From Comamonas sp. lk (GTDB lineage: Bacteria; Pseudomonadota; Gammaproteobacteria; Burkholderiales; Burkholderiaceae_C): a stretch of DNA of 14,743 bases. Position 1 is the stretch's first letter. Every line of letters begins with the position of its first letter. Positions 1 to 6,139 of the stretch are shown in pieces. The position numbers and the translations under genes are program-made. The notes beneath the pieces are model-generated. The model did not search any database, had not been told where the DNA came from, and saw nothing but the letters and a program-made list of their open reading frames with translations. The stretch is taken from positions 1-14,743 of the forward strand of contig CAMDKE010000023.1 in the NCBI GenBank assembly GCA_945901215.1, in the 5' to 3' direction.

Positions 1-867
1 ATAGACGAGCTATTTGCCGCCAACACGGCTGCAGATGCCCGCCCGGTCTACTACCGACAACAGGGTTCGCTGGTCGTAGCCCACAGTCCAGACCAGAGTT
101 CCCTCGAACACTTCACACGCCTCTTGAACCACAAACTGCCCGCTGCCTACCAGCACCAGGTGCAAAGCCTTGACGGCGCGGGGGTTGCCACACTGGAACC
201 CGCCCTGGCCGGGCGCTTTAACCAGGGCCTGTATTTGCAGGGTGAGGGGCAGTTGGCCAACGACCAATGGATGGCCGCCTTGGCCCAGGAAATACGCCGT
301 CTCGGTGGCGTGTGGCACACCGAGGTTGCCGTGCACACCCTGGAAGCTCGCAGCTTGCGAGGCAGCCGCGCGACCGAACAAAGCGGCAGCGAAGAACTCA
401 ATATTGCGGTCGACCGGGTGGTAGACGCCCGAGGCGTGGGGAGCAAGACGCTTTTGCCCGAACTGCGGGGCGTGCGTGGCGAGGTCTTGCGCGTGGAGTG
501 CAAAGGCGTAGAACTGCAGCGCCCGGTGCGCCTCATGCATCCGCGCTACCAGCTCTACGTGGTGCCGCGTCCGAACCATCTGTTTGTGGTCGGGGCCACT
601 GAACTGGAATCAGAGGATGTAGGCCCCGTCACCGTGCGATCGATGCTGGAGTTAGGCAGCGCCTTGCACAGCCTGCATCCAGCCTTCGGCGAGGCGAGGG
701 TCATTAGTTTGTCCAGCGCACTTCGACCCGCACTGGACAACGACCAACCCGCTTGCAAGCACAGCGATGGTATTTGGCATATCAATGGTTTGTACCGCCA
801 TGGCTACTTGTGCGCTCCGGCGCTCGTTGAGACCTTAACCCGTAACCTACTGGAATCATCAAAATGA
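1..867 (+). CDS. thiO: Glycine oxidase ThiO, 5'-truncated by window edge
   Basis: FAD-dependent glycine oxidase of the DAAO/ThiO family. It oxidises glycine to the imine (dehydroglycine) that ThiG uses to build the thiazole of thiamin. The frame is open from base 1, so the N-terminus with its FAD-binding Rossmann motif lies outside the window; 288 residues are visible. Recognition rests on the C-terminal half: VVDARGVGS (fragment residues about 140-148), where this family has a conserved VVD-x-RG segment near the flavin, and NGLYRHGYL (262-270), the typical ThiO C-terminal signature close to the FAD/substrate site. The stop codon overlaps the thiS start (ATGA at 864-867), implying translational coupling. 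The ATG at 124 is internal and not a real start, because homology-like sequence continues upstream of it. DAAO-family proteins resemble one another, but the downstream thiS-thiG-thiE make ThiO the clear choice. Confidence 0.9.
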   Translation: MDELFAANTAADARPVYYRQQGSLVVAHSPDQSSLEHFTRLLNHKLPAAYQHQVQSLDGAGVATLEPALAGRFNQGLYLQGEGQLANDQWMAALAQEIRRLGGVWHTEVAVHTLEARSLRGSRATEQSGSEELNIAVDRVVDARGVGSKTLLPELRGVRGEVLRVECKGVELQRPVRLMHPRYQLYVVPRPNHLFVVGATELESEDVGPVTVRSMLELGSALHSLHPAFGEARVISLSSALRPALDNDQPACKHSDGIWHINGLYRHGYLCAPALVETLTRNLLESSK

Positions 868-1073
868 CCCCGCTTGCCATTCATGTCAACGGTGCACCGT
901 GCGAAACGAGTGCACCCAGCTTGCAAGACTTGCTGCTCGAACGCGGCTACGCGCTCGACACCGCGATGGCCTGCGCCATCAACAACCAGTTGGTGCATCG
1001 GGCCGATTGGCCGCAGCGCGCGCTTGCGCAAGGTGATCGCGTGGACGTCATCGCACCCATTACCGGAGGCTGA
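864..1073 (+). CDS. thiS: Sulfur carrier protein ThiS
   Basis: Ubiquitin-fold sulfur carrier of 69 residues, the usual size. Its C-terminal Gly-Gly is adenylylated by ThiF and converted to a thiocarboxylate, which donates sulfur to ThiG for thiazole formation. The protein begins MTPLAIHVNG and ends in ITGG, the diagnostic di-glycine tail. The start overlaps the thiO stop by four bases and has only a weak ribosome site of its own, so coupling to thiO is likely. The two glycine codons (GGA GGC) also contain the GGAGG sequence at 1065-1069 that serves as the Shine-Dalgarno site for thiG. No thiF is visible in the window, so its activating enzyme must be encoded elsewhere. Confidence 0.95.
   Translation: MTPLAIHVNGAPCETSAPSLQDLLLERGYALDTAMACAINNQLVHRADWPQRALAQGDRVDVIAPITGG
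1065..1069 (+). promoter_or_regulatory. Shine-Dalgarno site for thiG inside the ThiS di-glycine codons
   Basis: GGAGG, five bases before the thiG ATG. It is formed by the last two sense codons of thiS (GGA GGC), so the same bases encode the catalytic C-terminus of ThiS and recruit ribosomes to thiG. This fixes the thiG start at 1075. Confidence 0.7.
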
Positions 1074-1074
1074 G

Positions 1075-1890
1075 ATGCAAACAAACGTACACACCCATGA
1101 ATCGGATGGCGGTTGGCAGGTTGCCGGGGTCAAGCTCAAGAGCCGCCTGTTTTTGGGAACGGCGCACTATCCCTCCTTACAGGTGCTCAGTGACGCGGCG
1201 ACCTCCAGCGCCACCGAGGTATTGACGGTCGGATTGCGTCGTTTGCAGCCTGAGAGCGGCGGCGGGAACCATTTTTGGAAAAAAATTCAGTCGCTGGGTT
1301 GCCACGTGCTGCCCAATACGGCGGGTTGCCATAGCGCGCAAGAGGCCATTACTTTGGCCCACATGGCGCGGGAAATATTTGGTACATCCTGGATAAAGCT
1401 GGAGGTCATTGGCGATGACTACACCTTGCAGCCCGACCTTATGGCGACGCTGGAGGCTGCCACCCAGCTAGGCAAAGATGGCTTTGCGGTATTTGCCTAC
1501 ACCACGGATGACCTGGTGATGGCCCAGCGCTTGCATGGCGTGGGCTGCGCGGCAGTGATGCCCTGGGCCGCGCCCATTGGTACCGGCCGTGGTCCTATGA
1601 ATCCCTATGCTTTGGAGACCATGCGTCGGCGGATGCCAGACGCCGTGTTGGTGGTGGATGCGGGCCTGGGCAGGCCTTCCCATGCGGCCCAAGTCATGGA
1701 ATTTGGTTTTGATGCTGTGTTGCTCAACACAGCGGTAGCCCAGGCCGGGGACCCGGTGCGCATGGCGCAGGCATTTGCCCAAGCCGTGTCTGCAGGACGC
1801 GGCGCCTTTGAGTCAGCGCCCATCCCCGAGCGTAGCGCCGCTCAAGCGTCTACGCCCACGGTGGGCATGCCGTTTTGGCACGCGCAATGA
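1075..1890 (+). CDS. thiG: Thiazole synthase ThiG
   Basis: TIM-barrel thiazole synthase (271 residues). It condenses 1-deoxy-D-xylulose 5-phosphate, dehydroglycine from ThiO and sulfur from ThiS thiocarboxylate into the thiazole phosphate. Family signatures in order: GTAHYPS (28-34), LPNTAGC, WIKLEVIGD with the presumed Schiff-base lysine at K108, the phosphate-binding IGTGRG (168-173), VVDAGLG (about 193-199) and DAVLLNTA. The ATG at 1075 is chosen because GGAGG lies five bases upstream and the protein then has normal length; the frame also extends back to an ATG at 874, which would run through thiS in another frame and is not credible. Only one base separates the thiS stop from this start. 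Confidence 0.95.
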   Translation: MQTNVHTHESDGGWQVAGVKLKSRLFLGTAHYPSLQVLSDAATSSATEVLTVGLRRLQPESGGGNHFWKKIQSLGCHVLPNTAGCHSAQEAITLAHMAREIFGTSWIKLEVIGDDYTLQPDLMATLEAATQLGKDGFAVFAYTTDDLVMAQRLHGVGCAAVMPWAAPIGTGRGPMNPYALETMRRRMPDAVLVVDAGLGRPSHAAQVMEFGFDAVLLNTAVAQAGDPVRMAQAFAQAVSAGRGAFESAPIPERSAAQASTPTVGMPFWHAQ

Positions 1891-1901
1891 GGGAGGTCGC
1901 T

Positions 1902-2561
1902 ATGGCACAACAAAGCTTTCCAACGCTTATTGGCGCATTGGGTTTTTATCCCGTGGTCCCTGATGCGGATTGGGTGAAACGACTCCTGGGCTGGGGTGTG
2001 CGCAGCATTCAACTGCGCCATAAGCCCCTGGTGAATGACTCGCAGTCTCTTGCACGGCAAGTGCGGGAGTCGGTGGCTGCAGGACGGGACGTTGCGGGTG
2101 CACAGGTCTTTATCAATGACCATTGGGAACTGGCCTTGGCCGAGGGCGCCTACGGGGTTCATCTGGGGCAAGAAGACTGGGCTGCGCTGAGCGATGTGCA
2201 GCGCCAGCGCCTGCGGGCCTCCGGCATACGCCTTGGCCTGAGCACCCACACGCCGCACGAATGGGCCATCGCCCAGGCTGCAAAACCGTCCTATATCGCG
2301 ATAGGTCCGGTGTACCCGACGACGCTCAAAGTTATGCCCTACGAGCCCGTGGGGCTCGAACAACTAAGGGCCTGGACCCTGCAGGTCAGCCCCTGCCCGG
2401 TCGTGGCCATTGGAGGTATTTCGCTGGAGCGCTTGCCCGATGTAGTGGCCTGCGGTGTCAATGGGGTGGCCGTTGTCAGCGCGATAACCCAGGCCAGTGA
2501 CCCTCAGAATGCGACAGCAGCAGGCTTGCAGTCATTCGCTTTGTGTATTTCAAGCCTATGA
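1902..2561 (+). CDS. thiE: Thiamine-phosphate synthase ThiE
   Basis: TIM-barrel enzyme that couples HMP pyrophosphate with thiazole phosphate to give thiamin monophosphate, the convergence step of the pathway. It has 219 residues. Family motifs: QLRHK (37-41), INDHWELA (N72-D73 are the pyrophosphate/metal region), GVHLGQED (85-92), LSTHT, IGPVYPTTLK (from G135-P136) and VAIGGI (168-173). Start choice: the ATG at 1902 follows GGGAGG (1891-1896) at good spacing. An ATG at 1887, overlapping the thiG stop as ATGA, and one at 1875 are in frame but less well supported. It is the last gene of the thiO-S-G-E run; a hairpin and the TPP riboswitch follow directly. The TLK-x-MP segment is slightly divergent from the usual T-x-TKP pattern, but the fold motifs are intact. 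Confidence 0.93.
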   Translation: MAQQSFPTLIGALGFYPVVPDADWVKRLLGWGVRSIQLRHKPLVNDSQSLARQVRESVAAGRDVAGAQVFINDHWELALAEGAYGVHLGQEDWAALSDVQRQRLRASGIRLGLSTHTPHEWAIAQAAKPSYIAIGPVYPTTLKVMPYEPVGLEQLRAWTLQVSPCPVVAIGGISLERLPDVVACGVNGVAVVSAITQASDPQNATAAGLQSFALCISSL

Positions 2562-2575
2562 AACACTAGGCGCCG

Positions 2576-2600
2576 CGCAGCCGCTAACCAGGCGGCTGTG
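2576..2600 (+). terminator. GC-rich hairpin after thiE, possible end or processing site of the thi transcript
   Basis: CGCAGCCGC (2576-2584) pairs with GCGGCTGTG (2592-2600), nine base pairs including one G-U, around the loop TAACCAG. It lies 15 bases after the thiE stop and just before the riboswitch aptamer. No T-run follows, so it is not a classical intrinsic terminator; it may protect a 3' end, be a Rho-linked stop or separate the two transcripts. Confidence 0.4.
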
Positions 2601-2615
2601 ACGTAAGACGCATCC

Positions 2616-2700
2616 GCTAGGGGTGTTGCCCGGTTAAAGCAGCCGGACGACTGAGAAAGTCCCTTTGAACCTGATTGAGGTAATCCTCGCGCAGGGAAGC
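2616..2700 (+). promoter_or_regulatory. TPP riboswitch aptamer (THI box) upstream of cytX
   Basis: Conserved blocks of the thiamin pyrophosphate riboswitch occur in order: GGGGTG (2620-2625), CTGAGA (2651-2656), CCCTTTGAACCTGAT (2661-2675) and GCGCAGGGAAGC (2689-2700). Helices can be drawn. P1 is GCT/AGC (2616-2618 with 2698-2700). P2 is AGGGG (2619-2623) with TCCCT (2660-2664). P3 is GTTG/CGAC (2625-2628 with 2648-2651) plus CCGG (2630-2633) with CCGG (2643-2646). P4 is CCTG (2670-2673) with CAGG (2692-2695). P5 is GAGG (2677-2680) with CCTC (2685-2688). TPP binding in this family lowers expression of the downstream gene, which fits repression of a pyrimidine-precursor importer when thiamin is plentiful. 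P1 is short, and I did not find a convincing promoter between thiE and the aptamer. Confidence 0.95.
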
Positions 2701-2721
2701 ACCGCGCTCCTTTCACTTTGG

Positions 2722-2745
2722 GCGCAGGCAACCTGCCTTTTGTTT
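2722..2745 (+). terminator. Expression-platform terminator of the TPP riboswitch
   Basis: GCAGG (2724-2728) pairs with CCTGC (2732-2736) around the loop CAA, extendable by G2722-C2737 with a bulged C. A T-rich tract (2738-2745, TTTTGTTT) follows, the form of an intrinsic terminator. It sits between the aptamer and the cytX ribosome site (AGGAGA, 2750-2755), so premature termination is the likely mode of control. The 3' arm can instead pair with the aptamer's own GCAGG (2691-2695), which would break P4 and the terminator at once. Confidence 0.6.
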
Positions 2746-2760
2746 ATTTAGGAGAACAAC

Positions 2761-4047
2761 ATGGCATCTGAAAACAATTTTCCATCATCGTCCGCTCACG
2801 TCAATTCGGCCCTTACCCCGACCACGCTGGAAGCCCGCGTATTTGACTGGCGTACCCAAGCCAGTCTGTGGTTTAGCCTGGGCGTTGGCCTGTTGGTGAT
2901 CCAACTGGGCTCGTACCTGAGTCCCGCGCTGGGCACGCGCGACGCCATGCTAGCCATCGTTATTGGGTCAATTGTGGGCGCGGGCCTGCTGGCCTGGACG
3001 GCGCACATCGGCGCACGCACGGGTCTTAGCAGCGCGGGCATCATGCACCACACCTTTGGCAGCCGCTTTGCGCGCCTGCCGGTGTTACTGAACATTGCGC
3101 AACTGATCGGCTGGACCACATTTGAGCTGGTCATCATGCGCGACGGTAGCGTGGCCATCGCCAAAGAGGCTCTGGGCTGGGACGCCTCGGGCATGGGGGG
3201 TACGCTCGCTTTTACCGCGTTGTGGGGCGGGGTGCTGGCGCTCTTGCTGGCAGGTTCAATGGTGACGCTGGTGCGCAAGACGCTGGCGCGCTACGCGCTG
3301 CCTTTGGTGATTGCGTCCTTGCTTTGGTTGACATACCAGTTTGGAATGCAGGCGCAGGCGAACGGATGGGATGCATTTTGGTCACGCGCGGGTGACGGGA
3401 GCATGGGTTGGCCCAGCGCCTTGGATCTGGTGATTGCCATGCCCGTGTCTTGGTTGCCGCTGGTGGCCGACTACGCCCGCTTTGGCCGTAGCCCACGCGG
3501 CGCGCTTGGCGGCACCTGGGTGGGTTATGCGCTGGCCAATGTGTGGTGTTACGCCCTGGGCCTGCTGGTGGTGAGCGTGGCAGCCCCCGGCGCAAGCCTG
3601 GTGGGCGTGCTTTTGCTCGCTCAAGGTGGCCTGGTGGCGCTGAGTCTGATCTTGGTGGACGAGATCGACAACGCCTATGGCGACGTGCACAGCGCGTCTG
3701 TCAGCGCCCACAGCCTGCAAACTGCCTGGACGGTGCGCGGCTGGGGTCTGGCCATCGCCGTAGCTTGCACCGCGCTGGCGTTGGTGCTGCCTATGCACGA
3801 CCTAGAGCCCTTTTTGCTCTTGCTCAGCTCGGTGTTTGTGCCTTTGTTTGGCGTGATTTTGGGGCGCATGGGCACGCCCGGCGGCGCAGCATCGCAAGAC
3901 AAAACCGTGGACTGGAGCGCTGCCGTTCTGTGGCTTGCTGGCATTGCGCTCTACCACGCGCTTAGCCAATGGGCACCGCAGTGGGGGGCGGCCTTGCCCA
4001 CGCTCGCGGCTACTTTTGTGTTGGCTTGGGCGACGCGCCAGAAATAG
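2761..4047 (+). CDS. cytX: NCS1-family transporter CytX, predicted hydroxymethylpyrimidine importer
   Basis: Integral membrane permease of 428 residues in the nucleobase:cation symporter-1 (cytosine/purine/thiamin permease) family. After about 30 soluble residues ending in LEARVFDW, hydrophobic segments run throughout, roughly 12 membrane helices; the first starts near residue 34. The SSAGIMHHTFG and NIAQLIGWTTFE regions match the NCS1 core. Comparative-genomic work on THI-box regulons assigned the name CytX to riboswitch-controlled members and predicted HMP or a related thiamin pyrimidine as substrate. The TPP riboswitch immediately upstream and the adjacent thiE and thiD support that here. 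The start follows AGGAGA at five-base spacing. Substrate is inferred from context, not from sequence; cytosine or another pyrimidine is the main alternative. Confidence 0.85.
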   Translation: MASENNFPSSSAHVNSALTPTTLEARVFDWRTQASLWFSLGVGLLVIQLGSYLSPALGTRDAMLAIVIGSIVGAGLLAWTAHIGARTGLSSAGIMHHTFGSRFARLPVLLNIAQLIGWTTFELVIMRDGSVAIAKEALGWDASGMGGTLAFTALWGGVLALLLAGSMVTLVRKTLARYALPLVIASLLWLTYQFGMQAQANGWDAFWSRAGDGSMGWPSALDLVIAMPVSWLPLVADYARFGRSPRGALGGTWVGYALANVWCYALGLLVVSVAAPGASLVGVLLLAQGGLVALSLILVDEIDNAYGDVHSASVSAHSLQTAWTVRGWGLAIAVACTALALVLPMHDLEPFLLLLSSVFVPLFGVILGRMGTPGGAASQDKTVDWSAAVLWLAGIALYHALSQWAPQWGAALPTLAATFVLAWATRQK

Positions 4048-4082
4048 TCTTTATCGGCGCTCAGATCCGATGCCCAAACGAT

Positions 4083-4943
4083 TCAGCTGCGCAATGGCAG
4101 CAGCCGCATGGGCAGCGGCGCAAAGCCGTGGTTGAGCGGTCCGCTGCCGTTGCCGGTGCGTGCGGAAGCGCCGTGCTCCAACGCGCCGCGCACATAGGCG
4201 CGGGCACTTTCTGCTGCATCCAGTAGTCCTGCGCCCAGCGCAAGTCGGGCCGCGATGGCCGAAGAAAGGGTACAGCCGGTGCCATGGGTGTTGGCGCTGG
4301 CGATGCGCGGGGCCTGCATCCAGTGGCGCAAACCATTTCGCGTAGCCAGAAGGTCGTGCACCATGTCGCCCGCAAGGTGGCCGCCCTTGACAAGCACCGC
4401 GTGGGCGCCCATGGCCAGCAAGTCACTCGCCGCGCGTTCCATATCTTCTTGCGTGGCCAGCGGCCGACCCACCAAGAGCGCGGCCTCGTCCAGGTTGGGG
4501 GTGACCAGGCTTACGCGGCCAAACAGTTGGGCAATCAGCGCCTGCACGGCCGGCTGCTCGATCAGCACCGCACCGCTGGTGGCAACCATCACCGGGTCCA
4601 GCACCACGTGGGGCAGTTGGTGGCGGTCTATGGCATCGGCCACGGTGGCAACCACCTCTGCCGAATGCAGCATTCCAACCTTGACTGCGTGCACGCCCAT
4701 GTCGTCCACCACGGCGTCAATCTGCTGGCGCAGCATTTCAGGCGGCACGGCGTGGATGGCGCGCACGCCCTGGGTGTTTTGCGCAGTAAGCGCGGTGATA
4801 GCGCTCATACCAAAGCAGCCCAGGGCCGAAAACGTCTTCAGGTCGGCCTGGATACCTGCGCCGCCGCCGCTGTCAGAGCCTGCAATGGTCAGCACGCGCG
4901 GGTATTCGAAAGTAAAAGGCGCGGTGGTAACGGATGGATTCAT
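4083..4943 (-). CDS. thiD: Hydroxymethylpyrimidine/phosphomethylpyrimidine kinase ThiD
   Basis: Ribokinase-fold kinase (286 residues) that phosphorylates HMP to HMP-P and then to HMP-PP, the substrate of ThiE. Motifs: AGSDSGGGAGIQAD from residue 21 (substrate/phosphate loop), AQNTQGV, LDPVM, TPNLDEA, and NTHGTGCTLSSAI with the anion-hole region and C224. It converges on cytX, with 35 bases between the two stop codons and no convincing terminator. It starts 45 bases after the fabI stop on the same strand, so it is probably co-transcribed with fabI and not under the riboswitch. The ribosome site ahead of the ATG is poor (GAGAAAAATAGAG), which fits modest, coupled expression. The C-terminal 15 or so residues are variable. 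Identity is secure; regulation is inferred. Confidence 0.94.
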   Translation of the reverse strand: MNPSVTTAPFTFEYPRVLTIAGSDSGGGAGIQADLKTFSALGCFGMSAITALTAQNTQGVRAIHAVPPEMLRQQIDAVVDDMGVHAVKVGMLHSAEVVATVADAIDRHQLPHVVLDPVMVATSGAVLIEQPAVQALIAQLFGRVSLVTPNLDEAALLVGRPLATQEDMERAASDLLAMGAHAVLVKGGHLAGDMVHDLLATRNGLRHWMQAPRIASANTHGTGCTLSSAIAARLALGAGLLDAAESARAYVRGALEHGASARTGNGSGPLNHGFAPLPMRLLPLRS

Positions 4944-4988
4944 GCTCTATTTTTCTCAAAGAGTGCGCAGTTCATGCGCTGCCAAAAC

Positions 4989-5771
4989 TCAATCTGAAAC
5001 CACGCCCATGGTCTTGCTGTAGCCACCATCCACATAGGTGATCTCGGCCGTCACACCGCCGGCCAGGTCGCTAAGCAAAAAGGCAGCTACGTTGCCCACG
5101 TCTTCGGTGGTCACGTTGCGGCGGATAGGCGAGGCACCGGCCACCAGGCTCAGCAGCTTGCCAAAATCTTTGATGCCGCTGGCCGCCAGGGTCTTGATGG
5201 GCCCGGCGCTGATGCCGTTGACTCGTATGCCCTTGGCGCCCACCGCCTCAGCCAGGTAGCGCACCGACGATTCCAGCGACGCTTTGGCCAAGCCCATGGT
5301 GTTGTAGTTGGGGATGATGCGTTCGGCGCCCAAGTAGGTCAGCGTCAACAGCGCGGACTTCGGGTTGAGGTAGGGCAGGGCTACCTTGGCCATAGCGGGA
5401 AAGCTGTAGGCGCTGATGTCATGGGCGATTTTGTAGCCCTCGCGACTCAAACCATCCAAAAAATTACCGGCAATTGCCTCGCGCGGCGCAAAGCCAATGG
5501 CGTGTACAAAGCCGTCAAACGTAGGCCAGTGTGTCGTCAGGTCGGCAAACAAGCGTTCGATCTGTGCGTCATCGCCCACGTCGCAGTCAAAAATCAGCTT
5601 GGAGTCAAAGTCGGCTGCAAATTCCGTGATGCGATCTTTAAACCGTTCACCCACGTAGCTAAACGCCAGCTCGGCGCCCTGCGCACGGCAGCATTTGGCG
5701 ATGCCATAGGCGATGGAGCGGTTGGATAACACGCCGGTGATTAACAACTTCTTACCTGCTAAAAAGCCCAT
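4989..5771 (-). CDS. fabI: Enoyl-[acyl-carrier-protein] reductase (NADH) FabI
   Basis: Short-chain dehydrogenase-fold enoyl-ACP reductase that carries out the last reduction in each cycle of type II fatty-acid synthesis; this class is the target of triclosan and isoniazid-type inhibitors. It has 260 residues, a typical length. It starts MGFLAGKKLLITGVLSNRS, where the ITGVLSNRSIAYGIA segment is the FabI-specific nucleotide loop. NYNTMGLAKASLE carries the catalytic pair Y156 and K163, matching the Y-x6-K spacing and numbering of E. coli FabI, and GPIKTLAASGI follows. Start choice: on the minus strand AGAGGA lies about six bases before the ATG at 5771. An in-frame ATG at 5819 would add 16 residues (MRQFHPH...) with no family match, so it is rejected. 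thiD follows 45 bases downstream. Confidence 0.95.
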   Translation of the reverse strand: MGFLAGKKLLITGVLSNRSIAYGIAKCCRAQGAELAFSYVGERFKDRITEFAADFDSKLIFDCDVGDDAQIERLFADLTTHWPTFDGFVHAIGFAPREAIAGNFLDGLSREGYKIAHDISAYSFPAMAKVALPYLNPKSALLTLTYLGAERIIPNYNTMGLAKASLESSVRYLAEAVGAKGIRVNGISAGPIKTLAASGIKDFGKLLSLVAGASPIRRNVTTEDVGNVAAFLLSDLAGGVTAEITYVDGGYSKTMGVVSD

Positions 5772-6110
5772 GTCGGTCCTCTTTGTCTTTGAACTACGGT
5801 GTGGGTGGAATTGTCGCATGCGATGTTTCGGATCGGCCCGGTACGGGGCTCGGGCAATAATGGGCGTCTGGCGAGCGAGCGCAGGAGTGTTGGATGGCGG
5901 CCTGTCCGACCCAGGACATAATTATCCGGGGCATGAGCGGCATCATGGTGGGCAGCGGTGACCCGGCAGTATCGGCTGCGTTGGTGGGCGAGGTCATCTC
6001 AGTTGTAGCCCCTGGCTGCTACGTGTCCTGGCCCATGCGCGTGCCGCAATTTTTTCATCCGCAGTCCGCCACCCCTGCACGGTGCTGCACGTCTTTGGGA
6101 GGAGCAATCA
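5772..6110. other. Divergent intergenic region between fabI and the amidohydrolase
   Basis: About 339 bases that should hold promoters for both flanking genes. Visible items are a perfect 10-base palindrome TCGCATGCGA (5814-5823), a GCCCG/CGGGC inverted repeat (5836-5840 with 5851-5855), a CATAAT -10-like hexamer (5917-5922) without a matching -35, and the strong GGGAGGAG ribosome site (6097-6104) of the amidohydrolase. A small plus-strand reading frame (5894-6139) is described separately. I found no clear sigma-70 promoter on either strand. Confidence 0.5.
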
Positions 6111-6139
6111 ATGTCTGTCGATACTGGCCTGATTTCTAG
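5894..6139 (+). CDS. Possible small ORF (81 aa), unrecognised
   Basis: An ATG at 5894 is preceded by AGGAG (5883-5887) at six-base spacing, which is a good ribosome site. The frame encodes 81 residues starting MAACPTQDIIIRGMSG, with a moderately hydrophobic middle (about residues 25-41) and a Cys/Pro-rich C-terminus. It overlaps the start of the amidohydrolase by 29 bases in a different frame. I recognise no family. The C-terminal half looks like random high-GC translation, so it may be a leader ORF, a decayed gene or chance. Low confidence. Confidence 0.15.
   Translation: MAACPTQDIIIRGMSGIMVGSGDPAVSAALVGEVISVVAPGCYVSWPMRVPQFFHPQSATPARCCTSLGGAINVCRYWPDF

Noticed and set aside
874..1074. Start of thiG at the ATG at 874
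   Set aside because: It would overlap all of thiS in another frame; the ATG at 1075 follows GGAGG and gives the usual ThiG length.
2504..2731. Minus-strand frame across the riboswitch
   Set aside because: It lies wholly over the thiE end and the TPP aptamer, whose structure explains the sequence.
4053..4071. ATCGG/CCGAT inverted repeat as a shared terminator between cytX and thiD
   Set aside because: Only five base pairs with a nine-base loop and no T-run on either strand.
5772..5819. Longer FabI start at the ATG at 5819 on the minus strand
   Set aside because: It adds 16 residues without family similarity, whereas the ATG at 5771 has AGAGGA at correct spacing and gives Y156/K163 numbering as in E. 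coli.
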